Below are positions 18,102 through 27,448 of a stretch of 36,384 nt of DNA, piece by piece. Every line of letters begins with the position of its first letter. Positions within the stretch are counted from its first letter, which is position 1. The translations under genes were made by a program, and so were the position numbers. The stretch lies in the NCBI GenBank assembly GCA_003282825.1, contig QBYM01000011.1, positions 1 through 36,384 on the forward strand, read 5' to 3'. Under the pieces are notes generated by a model. That model ran no database searches. It worked only from the letters and a program-made list of their open reading frames with translations, and was not told the DNA's origin. This stretch comes from Pelagibacteraceae bacterium AG-325-J17 (GTDB taxonomy: Bacteria > Pseudomonadota > Alphaproteobacteria > Pelagibacterales > Pelagibacteraceae).

Positions 18102-20015
18102 ATGGAAATTTCAATTATAGCATTACCCTTAATAGCTTCAATAATATCTGGTTTTTTTGGAAAATTTATTGGTGATAGAAATTCAGAAATTGTTACTAGT
18201 TTTTTAGTAACTATTTCAGCGATTTTATCTGCAATAGTTTTGTATGAAGTTATTATCAATCAATATCAAGACAATATAGTAATAGCTAAATGGATTAGCT
18301 CTGGATCGTTAGATGTAAATTGGTCGATGAAGATTGATCCTTTATCTGCTGTGATGTTAGTAGTTGTAACCTCAGTCTCTTCTTTAGTTCATATTTATTC
18401 TATTGGTTATATGTCCCATGACCCGCATAAGCCAAGATTTATGGCTTATTTGTCTTTGTTTACTTTTGCAATGTTGATGTTGGTAACTTCTGATAATTTT
18501 ATTCAATTATTCTTTGGTTGGGAAGGTGTAGGTCTATGTTCATATTTTTTAATTGGATTTTGGTTCAAAAAAGATACTGCTAATTCAGCTGCTATTAAAG
18601 CCTTTTTAGTTAATAGGGTAGGAGACTTCGGTTTTGCTTTAGGGATTTTTTTAATTTTTTATTTGTTTGGAACTGTAAATTATACAGAAGTTTTTGAGCT
18701 AATCCCAACTATTGTTGATAAGAATTTATTATTTCTTGGCATTAATATTAATGCTATTGATTTGATTTGTTTGCTTCTATTTGTTGGAGCGATGGGTAAA
18801 TCAGCTCAAATTTTACTACACACATGGCTTCCAGATGCAATGGAAGGTCCAACGCCTGTCTCAGCACTTATTCATGCCGCAACTATGGTTACTGCAGGTG
18901 TTTTTTTAGTTGTAAGATGTTCACCTATCTATGAATATTCAGAGCTAGCATTAAATGTCATTACAATTGTAGGCATGAGCACAGCCTTTTTTGCAGCTAC
19001 AGTTGCACTTGTCCAAACAGATATTAAAAAAATAATTGCTTATTCAACTTGTAGTCAGCTTGGTTATATGTTTTTTGCTGCAGGTGTAGGTGCATATAAT
19101 GTTGCGATGTTTCATTTATTTACTCATGCATTTTTTAAAGCTCTTTTATTTTTAGGATCCGGTTCAGTTATTCACGCTTTTAAAGATGAGCAAAATATAA
19201 ATAAAATGGGAGGAGTTTGGAAAAAATTACCTTATACCTATACATTAATGATAATAGGTACTTTAGCTTTGACCGGTTTCCCTTTTTTATCAGGATTTTA
19301 TTCTAAAGATGCAATTATAGAATTTGCATATTTAAGAGGAAATACCACTGGATATTACGCAGCGGGGATTGGTATTATTACTGCATTTCTTACATCAATT
19401 TATTCATGGAGATTAATTTTTAAAACTTTTCATGGAGATTATAATAATAAAAATATCAAGATCGAAGAAACTCACGAGTCACCTTTGGTGATGTTAATAC
19501 CTTTAATTTTTCTTTCTATAGGCGCTATATTTGCAGGTTATACTTTTAAAGAACTATTTCTAGGTTATGGGGGAATAAATAATTTTTGGCAAGAGTCAAT
19601 TTTTTTTCTAGAACCATTAAGTACTGACCATCCACCTTTTTGGTTTTTAGTATTAACTCCTATTTTAGTAATTTTATCAATACCAGTTGCTTATTACTTA
19701 TTTGTAAAAAATAAAAATTTATCTAATCAAATTGCTAATGTTAATAAACCTTTATATCAATTTTTAATTAATAAATGGTATTTTGATGAGCTGTATGATG
19801 TTTTATTTGTAATTCCATCAAAAAAAATAGGATTATTCTTATGGAAGTTTTTTGATATCAAAATAATTGACGGCTTTGGTCCTGACGGTATTTCATCATT
19901 CATTAAAAAGTGTTCTTTAAAAGCTAATAAATTTCAAAGTGGATTTATATATCAATATGCATTTGTAATGTTACTTGGTTTCTCTGCTTTATTAACTTTT
20001 CTAATTGTCAAATAA
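18102..20015 (+). CDS. nuoL: NADH-quinone oxidoreductase subunit L
   Basis: The distal antiporter-like pump subunit of complex I (ND5), 637 residues with about 16 helices. Signatures include the key Glu in FFGWEGVGLCSYFLIGFW, the Lys of GAMGKSAQILLHTWLPD, and EGPTPVSALIHAATMVTAG with its broken helix 7. A long lateral amphipathic helix is expected in the region after about residue 535. The stop overlaps the nuoM start by one base (TAATG). Confidence 0.97.
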   Translation: MEISIIALPLIASIISGFFGKFIGDRNSEIVTSFLVTISAILSAIVLYEVIINQYQDNIVIAKWISSGSLDVNWSMKIDPLSAVMLVVVTSVSSLVHIYSIGYMSHDPHKPRFMAYLSLFTFAMLMLVTSDNFIQLFFGWEGVGLCSYFLIGFWFKKDTANSAAIKAFLVNRVGDFGFALGIFLIFYLFGTVNYTEVFELIPTIVDKNLLFLGININAIDLICLLLFVGAMGKSAQILLHTWLPDAMEGPTPVSALIHAATMVTAGVFLVVRCSPIYEYSELALNVITIVGMSTAFFAATVALVQTDIKKIIAYSTCSQLGYMFFAAGVGAYNVAMFHLFTHAFFKALLFLGSGSVIHAFKDEQNINKMGGVWKKLPYTYTLMIIGTLALTGFPFLSGFYSKDAIIEFAYLRGNTTGYYAAGIGIITAFLTSIYSWRLIFKTFHGDYNNKNIKIEETHESPLVMLIPLIFLSIGAIFAGYTFKELFLGYGGINNFWQESIFFLEPLSTDHPPFWFLVLTPILVILSIPVAYYLFVKNKNLSNQIANVNKPLYQFLINKWYFDELYDVLFVIPSKKIGLFLWKFFDIKIIDGFGPDGISSFIKKCSLKANKFQSGFIYQYAFVMLLGFSALLTFLIVK

Positions 20016-21496
20016 TGAATTTTCCTATTCTTTCTTCTTTAATACTATTACCTGCAGTAGGTGCTCTTTTTCTTTTTTTTACAAGAAGTAATAAAGAAAA
20101 TAATATCACAGTAAAATATGTTGCATTATTTACTTCATTAGTAAATTTTTTTTTATCTGTTTATTTATGGATATTATTTGATCAATCAACATCAGAATTT
20201 CAATTTGTTGAGGATAGAGTTTGGATTAAAGATCTAATAAATTATAAAGTAGGTATTGATGGTATCTCAATATTATTTATTATTTTAACAACTTTTATAA
20301 CACCTCTATGCATAATTTCTGTCAATAACTCTATTAAAAATAGACTTAGTGAATTTCTCATTGCAATTTTAATTATGGAATCTTTTATGATTGGAGTTTT
20401 TTGTTCATTAGATTTAGTGGTCTTTTATTTATTTTTTGAGGCTGGTTTAATTCCAATGTTTTTAATTATCGGAATTTGGGGTGGCACAAGAAGAGTTTAC
20501 TCTGCATTTAAGTTCTTTTTGTTTACCCTGTTAGGGTCTGTATTAATGCTAATAGCTATAATCTCAATATACTGGATATCAGGCACAACTGATGTAGTTC
20601 AACTTTATGAATTAGGAATTGATGCTAAATATCAAAATCTTTTATGGCTGGCCTTTTTTAGTTCTTTTGCCGTTAAAACTCCTATGTGGCCTGTTCACAC
20701 TTGGTTACCAGATGCGCATGTAGAGGCTCCGACAGCAGGATCAGTATTATTAGCAGCAATTTTACTTAAAATGGCAGGTTATGGATTTATAAGATTTTCT
20801 CTAGGTTTATTTCCTGTTGCATCAGAAATTTTTACACCATTAATTTACACTTTAAGTGTTATCGCAATTATTTTCACATCCTTAATTGCTTTAATGCAAG
20901 AGGATATGAAAAAATTAATTGCATATTCATCTGTAGCTCACATGGGTTTTGTTACTTTAGGAATTTTTACAATTCAACAGCAAGGCCTCGAAGGAAGTAT
21001 TTTACAAATGATAAGTCATGGGTTAGTTGCAGCGGCACTCTTTTTATGTGTTGGTGTGGTTTATGATCGAATGCATTCCAGATTAATAAACACATATGGT
21101 GGTATTGTAAGCATTATTCCCAAATACTCAGTTTTATTTATGTTATTTACATTAGCAGCTTTAGGTCTGCCAGGAACAAGCGGGTTTGTAGGTGAATTTT
21201 TAATTTTAATGGGAGCTTTTAAAGACAATTTTTTAGTAGCTGTAATTGCAAGTTTAGGAGTAATAATAGGAGCAGCATATATGCTTTGGTTATATAAAAG
21301 AGTAGTTTTTGGAAAGCTAGTTAATTCAGATTTAAAACAAATGGTAGATTTAAATAAATCTGAATTATTCATTTTATCATGTTTAGCTGTACCAACGTTA
21401 TTTTTTGGATTTTATCCAGAACCTCTAATAAATACCATTGAAGTTTCTATCAGCAACTTAATAAAAGTATATAACTTTAATTTAATTAGTAATTAA
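20015..21496 (+). CDS. nuoM: NADH-quinone oxidoreductase subunit M
   Basis: Antiporter-like pump subunit (ND4) of 493 residues and about 14 helices. Conserved features include the Glu in YLFFEAGLIPMFLIIGIWGG, the Lys in FAVKTPMWPVHTWLPDAHVE, APTAGSVLLAAILLKMAGYG, and SSVAHMGFVTLGIF. Intact and of usual length, unlike its neighbour nuoN, which follows after two bases. Confidence 0.97.
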   Translation: MNFPILSSLILLPAVGALFLFFTRSNKENNITVKYVALFTSLVNFFLSVYLWILFDQSTSEFQFVEDRVWIKDLINYKVGIDGISILFIILTTFITPLCIISVNNSIKNRLSEFLIAILIMESFMIGVFCSLDLVVFYLFFEAGLIPMFLIIGIWGGTRRVYSAFKFFLFTLLGSVLMLIAIISIYWISGTTDVVQLYELGIDAKYQNLLWLAFFSSFAVKTPMWPVHTWLPDAHVEAPTAGSVLLAAILLKMAGYGFIRFSLGLFPVASEIFTPLIYTLSVIAIIFTSLIALMQEDMKKLIAYSSVAHMGFVTLGIFTIQQQGLEGSILQMISHGLVAAALFLCVGVVYDRMHSRLINTYGGIVSIIPKYSVLFMLFTLAALGLPGTSGFVGEFLILMGAFKDNFLVAVIASLGVIIGAAYMLWLYKRVVFGKLVNSDLKQMVDLNKSELFILSCLAVPTLFFGFYPEPLINTIEVSISNLIKVYNFNLISN

Positions 21497-21498
21497 AA

Positions 21499-22918
21499 AT
21501 GATAAATTTAGCTTTAGTTTTTCCAGAAATTTTTCTTTCTTTATCAATAATGTTTCTTCTTATTTTAGGTGCCTTTAAGAAAAATAGTTCTAAATTGATT
21601 CAAAATATTTCATTAATTATTTTACTTATTACTTCTGTAATTACTTTAAATGAAACTTTAGGAATTCAAGAAACATTATTATTTAACTCTAGTGTTGTAA
21701 TTGATTATTTATCATCTTTTATGAAAATTGTTACGTTGTTAGCTGCTTTTTTGGTTTTGGTAATCTCTTCAAATTATTTAAAGACTTTAAAGATTTTTAA
21801 AATTGAATATCCAATTCTAATTTTAAGTTCAGTACTTGGTATGATGATAATGATCAGTTCAAATGATTTAATTGTATTTTATATGGGTCTAGAACTTCAA
21901 TCACTAGCTTTATATGTTTTAGCTACTTTTAATAGAGATCAACTTAAGTCTTCAGAAGCTGGTTTAAAATATTTTGTTTTGAGTGCGTTGTCTTCAGGTT
22001 TACTACTTTATGGTTGTTCATTAATATACGGGTTTACAGGCTCAACTAATTTTAACATTATTGCTAATCAACTAAATTCAAACGAATATGCAATCACTTT
22101 TGGTATAGTCTTTATTCTAGTTGGTCTAGCATTTAAGATTTCTGCTGTGCCATTTCATATGTGGGCTCCTGATGTATATGAAGGGTCACCAACATCCGTT
22201 ACATTATTTTTTACAATGGTTCCTAAAATAGCAGCACTAACTGTATTTATTAGATTTTTATATGTACCTTTTTTAAACTTGATAGATCAGTGGCAAATGA
22301 TTTTGATTTTTTTATCAATAGCATCAATGGTTTTTGGGGCAATAGCAGCCATAGGCCAAACAAATCTTAAAAGACTAATTGCTTATAGCTCAATAGGCCA
22401 TGTGGGCTATACTTTGGCTGGAGTAGCAACAGGTTCTAATGATGGAATTCAAAGCTCAGTTATTTACATAACTATTTATATAATAATGAACTTAGGTTTA
22501 TTTTCATGTTTATTAATGATGAAGAGAAATAATAAATACTTTGAAAATATTGAAGATCTTTCAGGCTTATCAAAAAATCACCCATTAATGTCGTTATCAT
22601 TGTTAGTGATCTTATTTTCTTTAGCTGGAATTCCACCACTAGCTGGTTTTTTTTGCAAAGTTTTATATTTTTAAATCAGTTTTAGAACAATCTATGTATT
22701 TTTTGGCTATAGTTGGTTTGCTATCAACCGTAGTAGCAGCTTTTTATTACTTAAGAATAATTAAAATAATGTATTTTGATAAAGAAAAAGAAAAATATGA
22801 TACTGATCATAGCTTATGGTTAAAGTTTTCTTTAATGTTTTCAACATTATTAATTCTAATTTACTTCATATTTCCAAGTCAATTAATTGAAGTTGTTTCT
22901 AGAATTAATATTATTTGA
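21499..22918 (+). CDS. nuoN: NADH-quinone oxidoreductase subunit N, interrupted by a +1 frameshift
   Basis: Third antiporter-like subunit of complex I (ND2). As given, the frame from 21499 stops at 22674 after 391 residues, ending GIPPLAGFFCKVLYF. Removing one T from the T8 run at 22647-22654 restores GFFAKFYIFKSVLEQSMYFLA and carries the protein on to the TGA at 22916-22918, about 472 residues in all, the normal NuoN length. Conserved parts are intact on both sides: the Glu in YMGLELQSLALYVLA, FHMWAPDVYEGSPTSVT, SSIGHVGYTL, and after the shift VVAAFYYLRIIKIMYFD. A sequencing or assembly error in the T run, a recent mutation, or slippage could each explain it. The stop overlaps birA by one base. 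Confidence 0.9.
22647..22654 (+). other. T8 homopolymer at the nuoN frameshift
   Basis: Eight T residues follow GG at codon 383 of nuoN; seven would keep the conserved frame. The downstream frame is +1 relative to the upstream frame. Confidence 0.85.
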
Positions 22919-23448
22919 TGAAATTTAAAATTTTTAGATTTAAAAAAGTTAGCAGTACTAATAATACTGCTATTAGAATAATACGAAATTCAAATTTAAA
23001 TTATGGAATGGTCATTTCAGAAATGCAAAACAATGGTCGAGGTCAATATGGAAAAAAATGGATTTCTTATAAAGGAAATTTATTTATAAGTTTTTTTTAT
23101 AATCTAGAAAACTTTACTGTTCCTGTAAAACAATTGACAAAAATTAACTGTTTATTAGTAAAAAAATTGTTGTCTTTATATTGTAAAAATAAGATCATCT
23201 TTAAAAAACCAAATGATTTGATAATACATAAAAAAAAGATTTGTGGGATACTGCAAGAAACTTTAGTTAAACTAAATAAAAAATATTTAATAGTTGGAAT
23301 AGGTATAAATTTGATAAAAAATCCATATATAAGAAATTATCCAACAATTAAACTTTTAGATTTGACTAAAAAGAAAATATCAAAAAGTAAAATAGAAAAT
23401 GAGATTAAAAAAATTTTTGAATTTAAATTAAGCAAATTTTGTAACTAA
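22918..23448 (+). CDS. birA: Biotin-[acetyl-CoA carboxylase] ligase, catalytic domain only
   Basis: Protein of 176 residues that joins biotin to the carrier protein of acetyl-CoA carboxylase through biotinyl-AMP. The nucleotide/biotin motif is GRGQYGKKW, and KKPNDLIIHKKKICGILQE is the second active-site segment with the catalytic Lys; VGIGINL follows. There is no N-terminal helix-turn-helix, so it cannot act as a DNA-binding repressor like E. coli BirA, and the C-terminal SH3-like domain also seems to be missing, making it short for the family. A TTG at 22915 precedes the ATG; the ATG at 22918 shares its A with the nuoN stop. Confidence 0.9.
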   Translation: MKFKIFRFKKVSSTNNTAIRIIRNSNLNYGMVISEMQNNGRGQYGKKWISYKGNLFISFFYNLENFTVPVKQLTKINCLLVKKLLSLYCKNKIIFKKPNDLIIHKKKICGILQETLVKLNKKYLIVGIGINLIKNPYIRNYPTIKLLDLTKKKISKSKIENEIKKIFEFKLSKFCN

Positions 23449-23461
23449 GAAAGAATAATTA

Positions 23462-24208
23462 ATGTTTATTTTTGGTGATATAGGTAACTCTGAAACTAAG
23501 GTTTTTTTAGTTAGTTCAAATAATAGAATTATAAAGAATATCAATTTTCCATCAAATAAGATAAACAAAAAAACTCTAAATTCAAAGTTTAAGATTTTAG
23601 TCAAAGATTTTAAAAAAATAAGAAAAATACTTTTTTGTAGTGTTGTACCTAAATCTTTTAGTTTAATTAAAAAATTTTTATCTAAAAAGACTAAGATAAG
23701 ATGTTATGAAGTTAAAGATCTCAATTTAAAATCGTTAATAAACATAAAAGTAAATTATAAACAAGTAGGCTCAGACAGATTAACTAATGCAATTAGTTTA
23801 ATAGATTATAAAAATAATTTTATAATTTTAGACTTTGGTACTGCTACAACTTTTGATGTATTGATAAATAAAACCTACAGAGGAGGAGTTATCGCACCTG
23901 GGATTAAATTATCTTTAAATACCTTATCTGATAAAGCAACTTTAATTCCAAAAGTAAACCTTAAAAAAATTAAAAAAGTTGTTGGTGTTGATACAATTAG
24001 CGCTGTTAGGTCTGGCTTTTTTTGGGGCTACGCTGGTTTAATTGACAATATTGTCAATTTGATTAAGAAAGAAACAAATAAATCATTTAAACTGGTAATT
24101 ACAGGAGGTTTTTCTGATTTATTGAAAGAATCAATTAAAACTAAACTAATAAAAGATAAAGAAATTACTATTAAAGGATTAATCAGAATTTCTAAACTAA
24201 TTAAATAA
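23462..24208 (+). CDS. coaX: Type III pantothenate kinase
   Basis: ASKHA-fold kinase of 248 residues for the first step of coenzyme A synthesis. The phosphate loop is DIGNSETKV, with Ser where Thr is usual. GSDRLTNAI and DFGTATTFDV carry the catalytic Asp and the pantothenate/monovalent-cation region; GGVIAPGIKLSLNTLSDKA matches the family. The adjacent biotin ligase and RNase J genes are the standard alphaproteobacterial neighbours of coaX. The next gene starts immediately after its stop. Confidence 0.93.
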   Translation: MFIFGDIGNSETKVFLVSSNNRIIKNINFPSNKINKKTLNSKFKILVKDFKKIRKILFCSVVPKSFSLIKKFLSKKTKIRCYEVKDLNLKSLINIKVNYKQVGSDRLTNAISLIDYKNNFIILDFGTATTFDVLINKTYRGGVIAPGIKLSLNTLSDKATLIPKVNLKKIKKVVGVDTISAVRSGFFWGYAGLIDNIVNLIKKETNKSFKLVITGGFSDLLKESIKTKLIKDKEITIKGLIRISKLIK

Positions 24209-25867
24209 ATGAAAGATGAATTATTATTTTGTCCTTTAGGAGGATCTGGAGAAATTGGAATGAACATGAATCTATTTGGTTATGGTCAACCTAGAGATCA
24301 TAAATGGATTATGGTTGATATAGGTGTAACATTTGCAGATGATACTGTTCCAGGTGTAGATCTTATTTATCCAGACCCAGGATTTATTGTTGAAAGAAAA
24401 GATAATTTATTAGGCATTGTTTTAACTCATGCCCATGAGGACCACATTGGAGCAATAGCGCATTTATGGCCAAAACTAAAATGTAAAATTTTTGCTACAC
24501 CTTTTACAGCAATTTTAATTAGAGAAAAATTTAAAGAAAAACATGTAGATATAACGAGTCATTTAAAAATTGTTGAATTGAATGGCAAAGTATCTCTTGA
24601 ACCTTTTAATATTGAATACATAACATTAACCCACTCGATATTAGAACCTAATGGACTAAGAATTCAAACTCCAGCTGGTGTAATATTACATACAGGTGAT
24701 TGGAAGGTAGATCCAAATCCTTTAGTAGGAGGTGAAATAAATTCTAAGAGATTAAAAGAAATAGGGGATGAAGGAGTTCTTGCTATGATTTGTGATTCTA
24801 CAAATGTTTTTAGTGCAGGCAGATCAGGATCCGAATTAGATGTTAGAAAAAACTTATTGAATATTATGAGTCGTTTAAAAAAAAGAATTATAATTACTTC
24901 TTTTGCTTCAAATGTAGCTAGAATGGAGACAGCTTTTTATTGTGCAGAAAAAACAGGTAGACAAATTTCTCTTGTTGGAAGGTCAATGCATAGAATTTAT
25001 AAAGCTGCAAGGCAATGTGGTTATTTAAAAGATACAATTGAACCAATTGACTCTAGAGAGGCTAAAAATTTTTCTAGAGAAAAAATTGTCTATTTATGTA
25101 CTGGTAGTCAAGGTGAACCCATGGGTGCAATGATGAGAATCTCAAGTTATGTTCATCCTGACGTATTTATTGAAAAAGGTGATGCGGTTATCTTCTCTTC
25201 AAAAATTATACCTGGAAATGAGAAAAAACTTTATAAATTACATAACCAATTAGTTAAAGATGGAATTGAAGTTATTTCTGAAGAGACAGAGTTTATTCAT
25301 GTTTCAGGTCACCCTAATCGTGAAGATCTTAGAGATATGTATCAATGGGTAAAACCAAAATGTGTTATTCCAGTTCATGGTGAACATAGACATATGATTG
25401 AACATATCAATTTTGCTAAAGAGATGCAGGTACCACATCCTGTGCAAGTTGAAAATGGAGACATCGTTAAATTATATCCAGGTAATGTACCTGAAGTTTA
25501 TGACAAAGCACCAAGTGGAAGATTATATTTAGACGGTAATATTAGTGTTGAAGAGGACTCTCAATCAATAAAAGATAGAAAAAATCTAAGTTCAAATGGA
25601 TATTTAGAAGTAACTATTTTAATTACACCTAAGGGAAATATCCATAATAGTCCTATAGCTTCATTTAGAGGTTTACCAATTTATGCAAAAGAGGAATTTA
25701 TATATGGCTTAGAAGATGAGATAGAAAAAACAGCAAGATCCTTTAAGATAAGTAGTAAACAACAAGAACATAATTTAATAGATGCACTAAAAATTGCTTG
25801 TAGGAAATTTACCAAGGAAAAGACAGGTAAAAAGCCGTTTACAAATATTAATTTAGTCAGAATTTAA
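24209..25867 (+). CDS. rnj: Ribonuclease J
   Basis: Metallo-beta-lactamase/beta-CASP ribonuclease of 552 residues, with endo- and 5'-3' exonuclease activity in mRNA and rRNA processing. The zinc-binding motif is THAHEDHIGAI; further ligands lie in HSILEPNGL, HTGDWKVD and the distal PVHGEHRH. The beta-CASP motifs include CTGSQGEPMGA and HVSGHPNREDL. A C-terminal domain of about 100 residues is present. Length is typical. It overlaps the DUF1467 gene by one base. Confidence 0.95.
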   Translation: MKDELLFCPLGGSGEIGMNMNLFGYGQPRDHKWIMVDIGVTFADDTVPGVDLIYPDPGFIVERKDNLLGIVLTHAHEDHIGAIAHLWPKLKCKIFATPFTAILIREKFKEKHVDITSHLKIVELNGKVSLEPFNIEYITLTHSILEPNGLRIQTPAGVILHTGDWKVDPNPLVGGEINSKRLKEIGDEGVLAMICDSTNVFSAGRSGSELDVRKNLLNIMSRLKKRIIITSFASNVARMETAFYCAEKTGRQISLVGRSMHRIYKAARQCGYLKDTIEPIDSREAKNFSREKIVYLCTGSQGEPMGAMMRISSYVHPDVFIEKGDAVIFSSKIIPGNEKKLYKLHNQLVKDGIEVISEETEFIHVSGHPNREDLRDMYQWVKPKCVIPVHGEHRHMIEHINFAKEMQVPHPVQVENGDIVKLYPGNVPEVYDKAPSGRLYLDGNISVEEDSQSIKDRKNLSSNGYLEVTILITPKGNIHNSPIASFRGLPIYAKEEFIYGLEDEIEKTARSFKISSKQQEHNLIDALKIACRKFTKEKTGKKPFTNINLVRI

Positions 25868-26112
25868 TGAGCCCAACAGGTCTTGCTATAATCTATATAA
25901 TAATTTGGTGGATAGTATTCTTTGCAATATTACCAATTGATGTAGAAAGAAAAAAGTCAATTAAAATAGAAGGTGAAGATCCAGGATCACCAGAAAATCC
26001 AAAAATGTTAAAAAAGTTCCTTTATTGTACTGGAATAACAACGATTTTGTTCATCATAATATATTTATTAATGAAATTTGAATATTTGAATTTAAGAAAT
26101 ATAATCATTTAA
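25867..26112 (+). CDS. DUF1467 family two-helix membrane protein
   Basis: Protein of 81 residues with hydrophobic segments at about 5-23 and 56-74. The sequence after helix 1 (FFAILPIDVERKK) and the gap region EDPGSPENPKMLKKF fit DUF1467, an alphaproteobacterial family of unknown function that is usually found just upstream of proS, as here. It overlaps rnj by one base and is one base from proS. Confidence 0.8.
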   Translation: MSPTGLAIIYIIIWWIVFFAILPIDVERKKSIKIEGEDPGSPENPKMLKKFLYCTGITTILFIIIYLLMKFEYLNLRNIII

Positions 26113-26113
26113 C

Positions 26114-27448
26114 ATGCTAATTTCTAAATCATTTATACCTATTTTAAAAAACAATCCTTCAGAAGCAAAAATTAAATCTCATCAATTAATGCTTAGGGTT
26201 GGAATGATCAAACAATCATCAGCAGGAATTTATTCATGGTTACCATTAGGTTTTAAAGTGATGAAAAAAATTGAAAAAATAGTAAGAGAAGAACAAAATA
26301 AAATTGGAGCACAAGAAATACTGATGCCAACAATTCAATCTAGTGAAATATGGAAAGAAAGTGGTCGTTATGAAGACTATGGAGAAGAAATGTTAAGAAT
26401 TAAAGATCGTCAAGACCGTGAAATGCTATATGGTCCAACTAATGAAGAACTTGTAACAGATATATTTAGATCATCATTAAAATCGTATAAATCTCTTCCT
26501 CAACTTTTATATCATATTCAATGGAAATTTAGAGATGAAATAAGACCAAGATTTGGAATTATGAGATGTAGAGAATTTTTCATGAAGGATGCATATTCTT
26601 TTGACATAAATGATGAAGAAGCTTTCTTTTCTTATAATAAGTTTTTTTTATCTTATCTAAAAACATTTAAGAGATTAAATTTAACAGCTATACCTATGGC
26701 AGCAGATACGGGACCAATAGGAGGAAATCTTTCACATGAATTTATAATTTTAGCTGAAACTGGAGAAAGTAAAATTTTTACTGATAAAAGAGTATTCGAT
26801 TTGAATAGTGATGGAACTAATCTTGAAAAAAAATCTTTAGAAGATTTAAGAAAAAAATATGAACAGTTTTATTCAGTCACTGATGAAAAATTTAATAAAG
26901 AAGAATTTGAAAAACAAGTTTCAGAGCAAAATAGATTAATAACCAAAGGTATAGAAGTAGGCCACATCTTTTATTTTGGAGATAAATATTCAAAACCAAT
27001 GGGTGCTTCAGTTGATTTACCAGGAGGAAAAAAAGATTTTGTTAAAATGGGGTCCTATGGGATTGGGGTATCAAGATTAGTAGGCGCCATAATTGAAGCA
27101 AAATATGATGAAAAAAATGAAGTCATGAAATGGCCAATTTCTGTTGCACCATATGACATTGCGATAATTCCTATGATGAATAAAAATGATAATTCTATTT
27201 TAGATAAATCTAATAAAATAAGTTTAGAATTAGAAAATAATGGCATTGAGACCATAATAGATGATACAGATGAAAATTTATCATCAAAGATCAAAAAAAT
27301 GAATTTAATAGGTGCTCCATATCAAATTATTATCGGAAAAAAAACAGAAGGCGAGATACTTGAGTTTCAAGAAGTTGGAAAAGAGCCTCAAAAAATAAGC
27401 CTTAAAGAGATAATTAAGATTTTAAAAGAACAAAAAGTAAAAAATTGA
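26114..27448 (+). CDS. proS: Prolyl-tRNA synthetase, short form
   Basis: Class II aminoacyl-tRNA synthetase of 444 residues that charges tRNA-Pro. Visible motifs: TNEELVTDIFR, motif 2 RDEIRPRFGIMRCREFFMKD, and motif 3 GSYGIGVSRLVGAI, followed by an anticodon-binding domain (about 345-440). The roughly 180-residue editing insertion found between motifs 2 and 3 in E. coli-type ProS is absent, as in other alphaproteobacteria, so mischarged Ala-tRNA-Pro would need a separate editing factor, which is not in this window. The end overlaps the LolCE start by four bases. Confidence 0.96.
   Translation: MLISKSFIPILKNNPSEAKIKSHQLMLRVGMIKQSSAGIYSWLPLGFKVMKKIEKIVREEQNKIGAQEILMPTIQSSEIWKESGRYEDYGEEMLRIKDRQDREMLYGPTNEELVTDIFRSSLKSYKSLPQLLYHIQWKFRDEIRPRFGIMRCREFFMKDAYSFDINDEEAFFSYNKFFLSYLKTFKRLNLTAIPMAADTGPIGGNLSHEFIILAETGESKIFTDKRVFDLNSDGTNLEKKSLEDLRKKYEQFYSVTDEKFNKEEFEKQVSEQNRLITKGIEVGHIFYFGDKYSKPMGASVDLPGGKKDFVKMGSYGIGVSRLVGAIIEAKYDEKNEVMKWPISVAPYDIAIIPMMNKNDNSILDKSNKISLELENNGIETIIDDTDENLSSKIKKMNLIGAPYQIIIGKKTEGEILEFQEVGKEPQKISLKEIIKILKEQKVKN

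Noticed and set aside
22694..22918. A separate 74-residue gene after nuoN
   Set aside because: Its sequence is the normal C-terminal part of NuoN, continuous with the upstream half once one T is removed.
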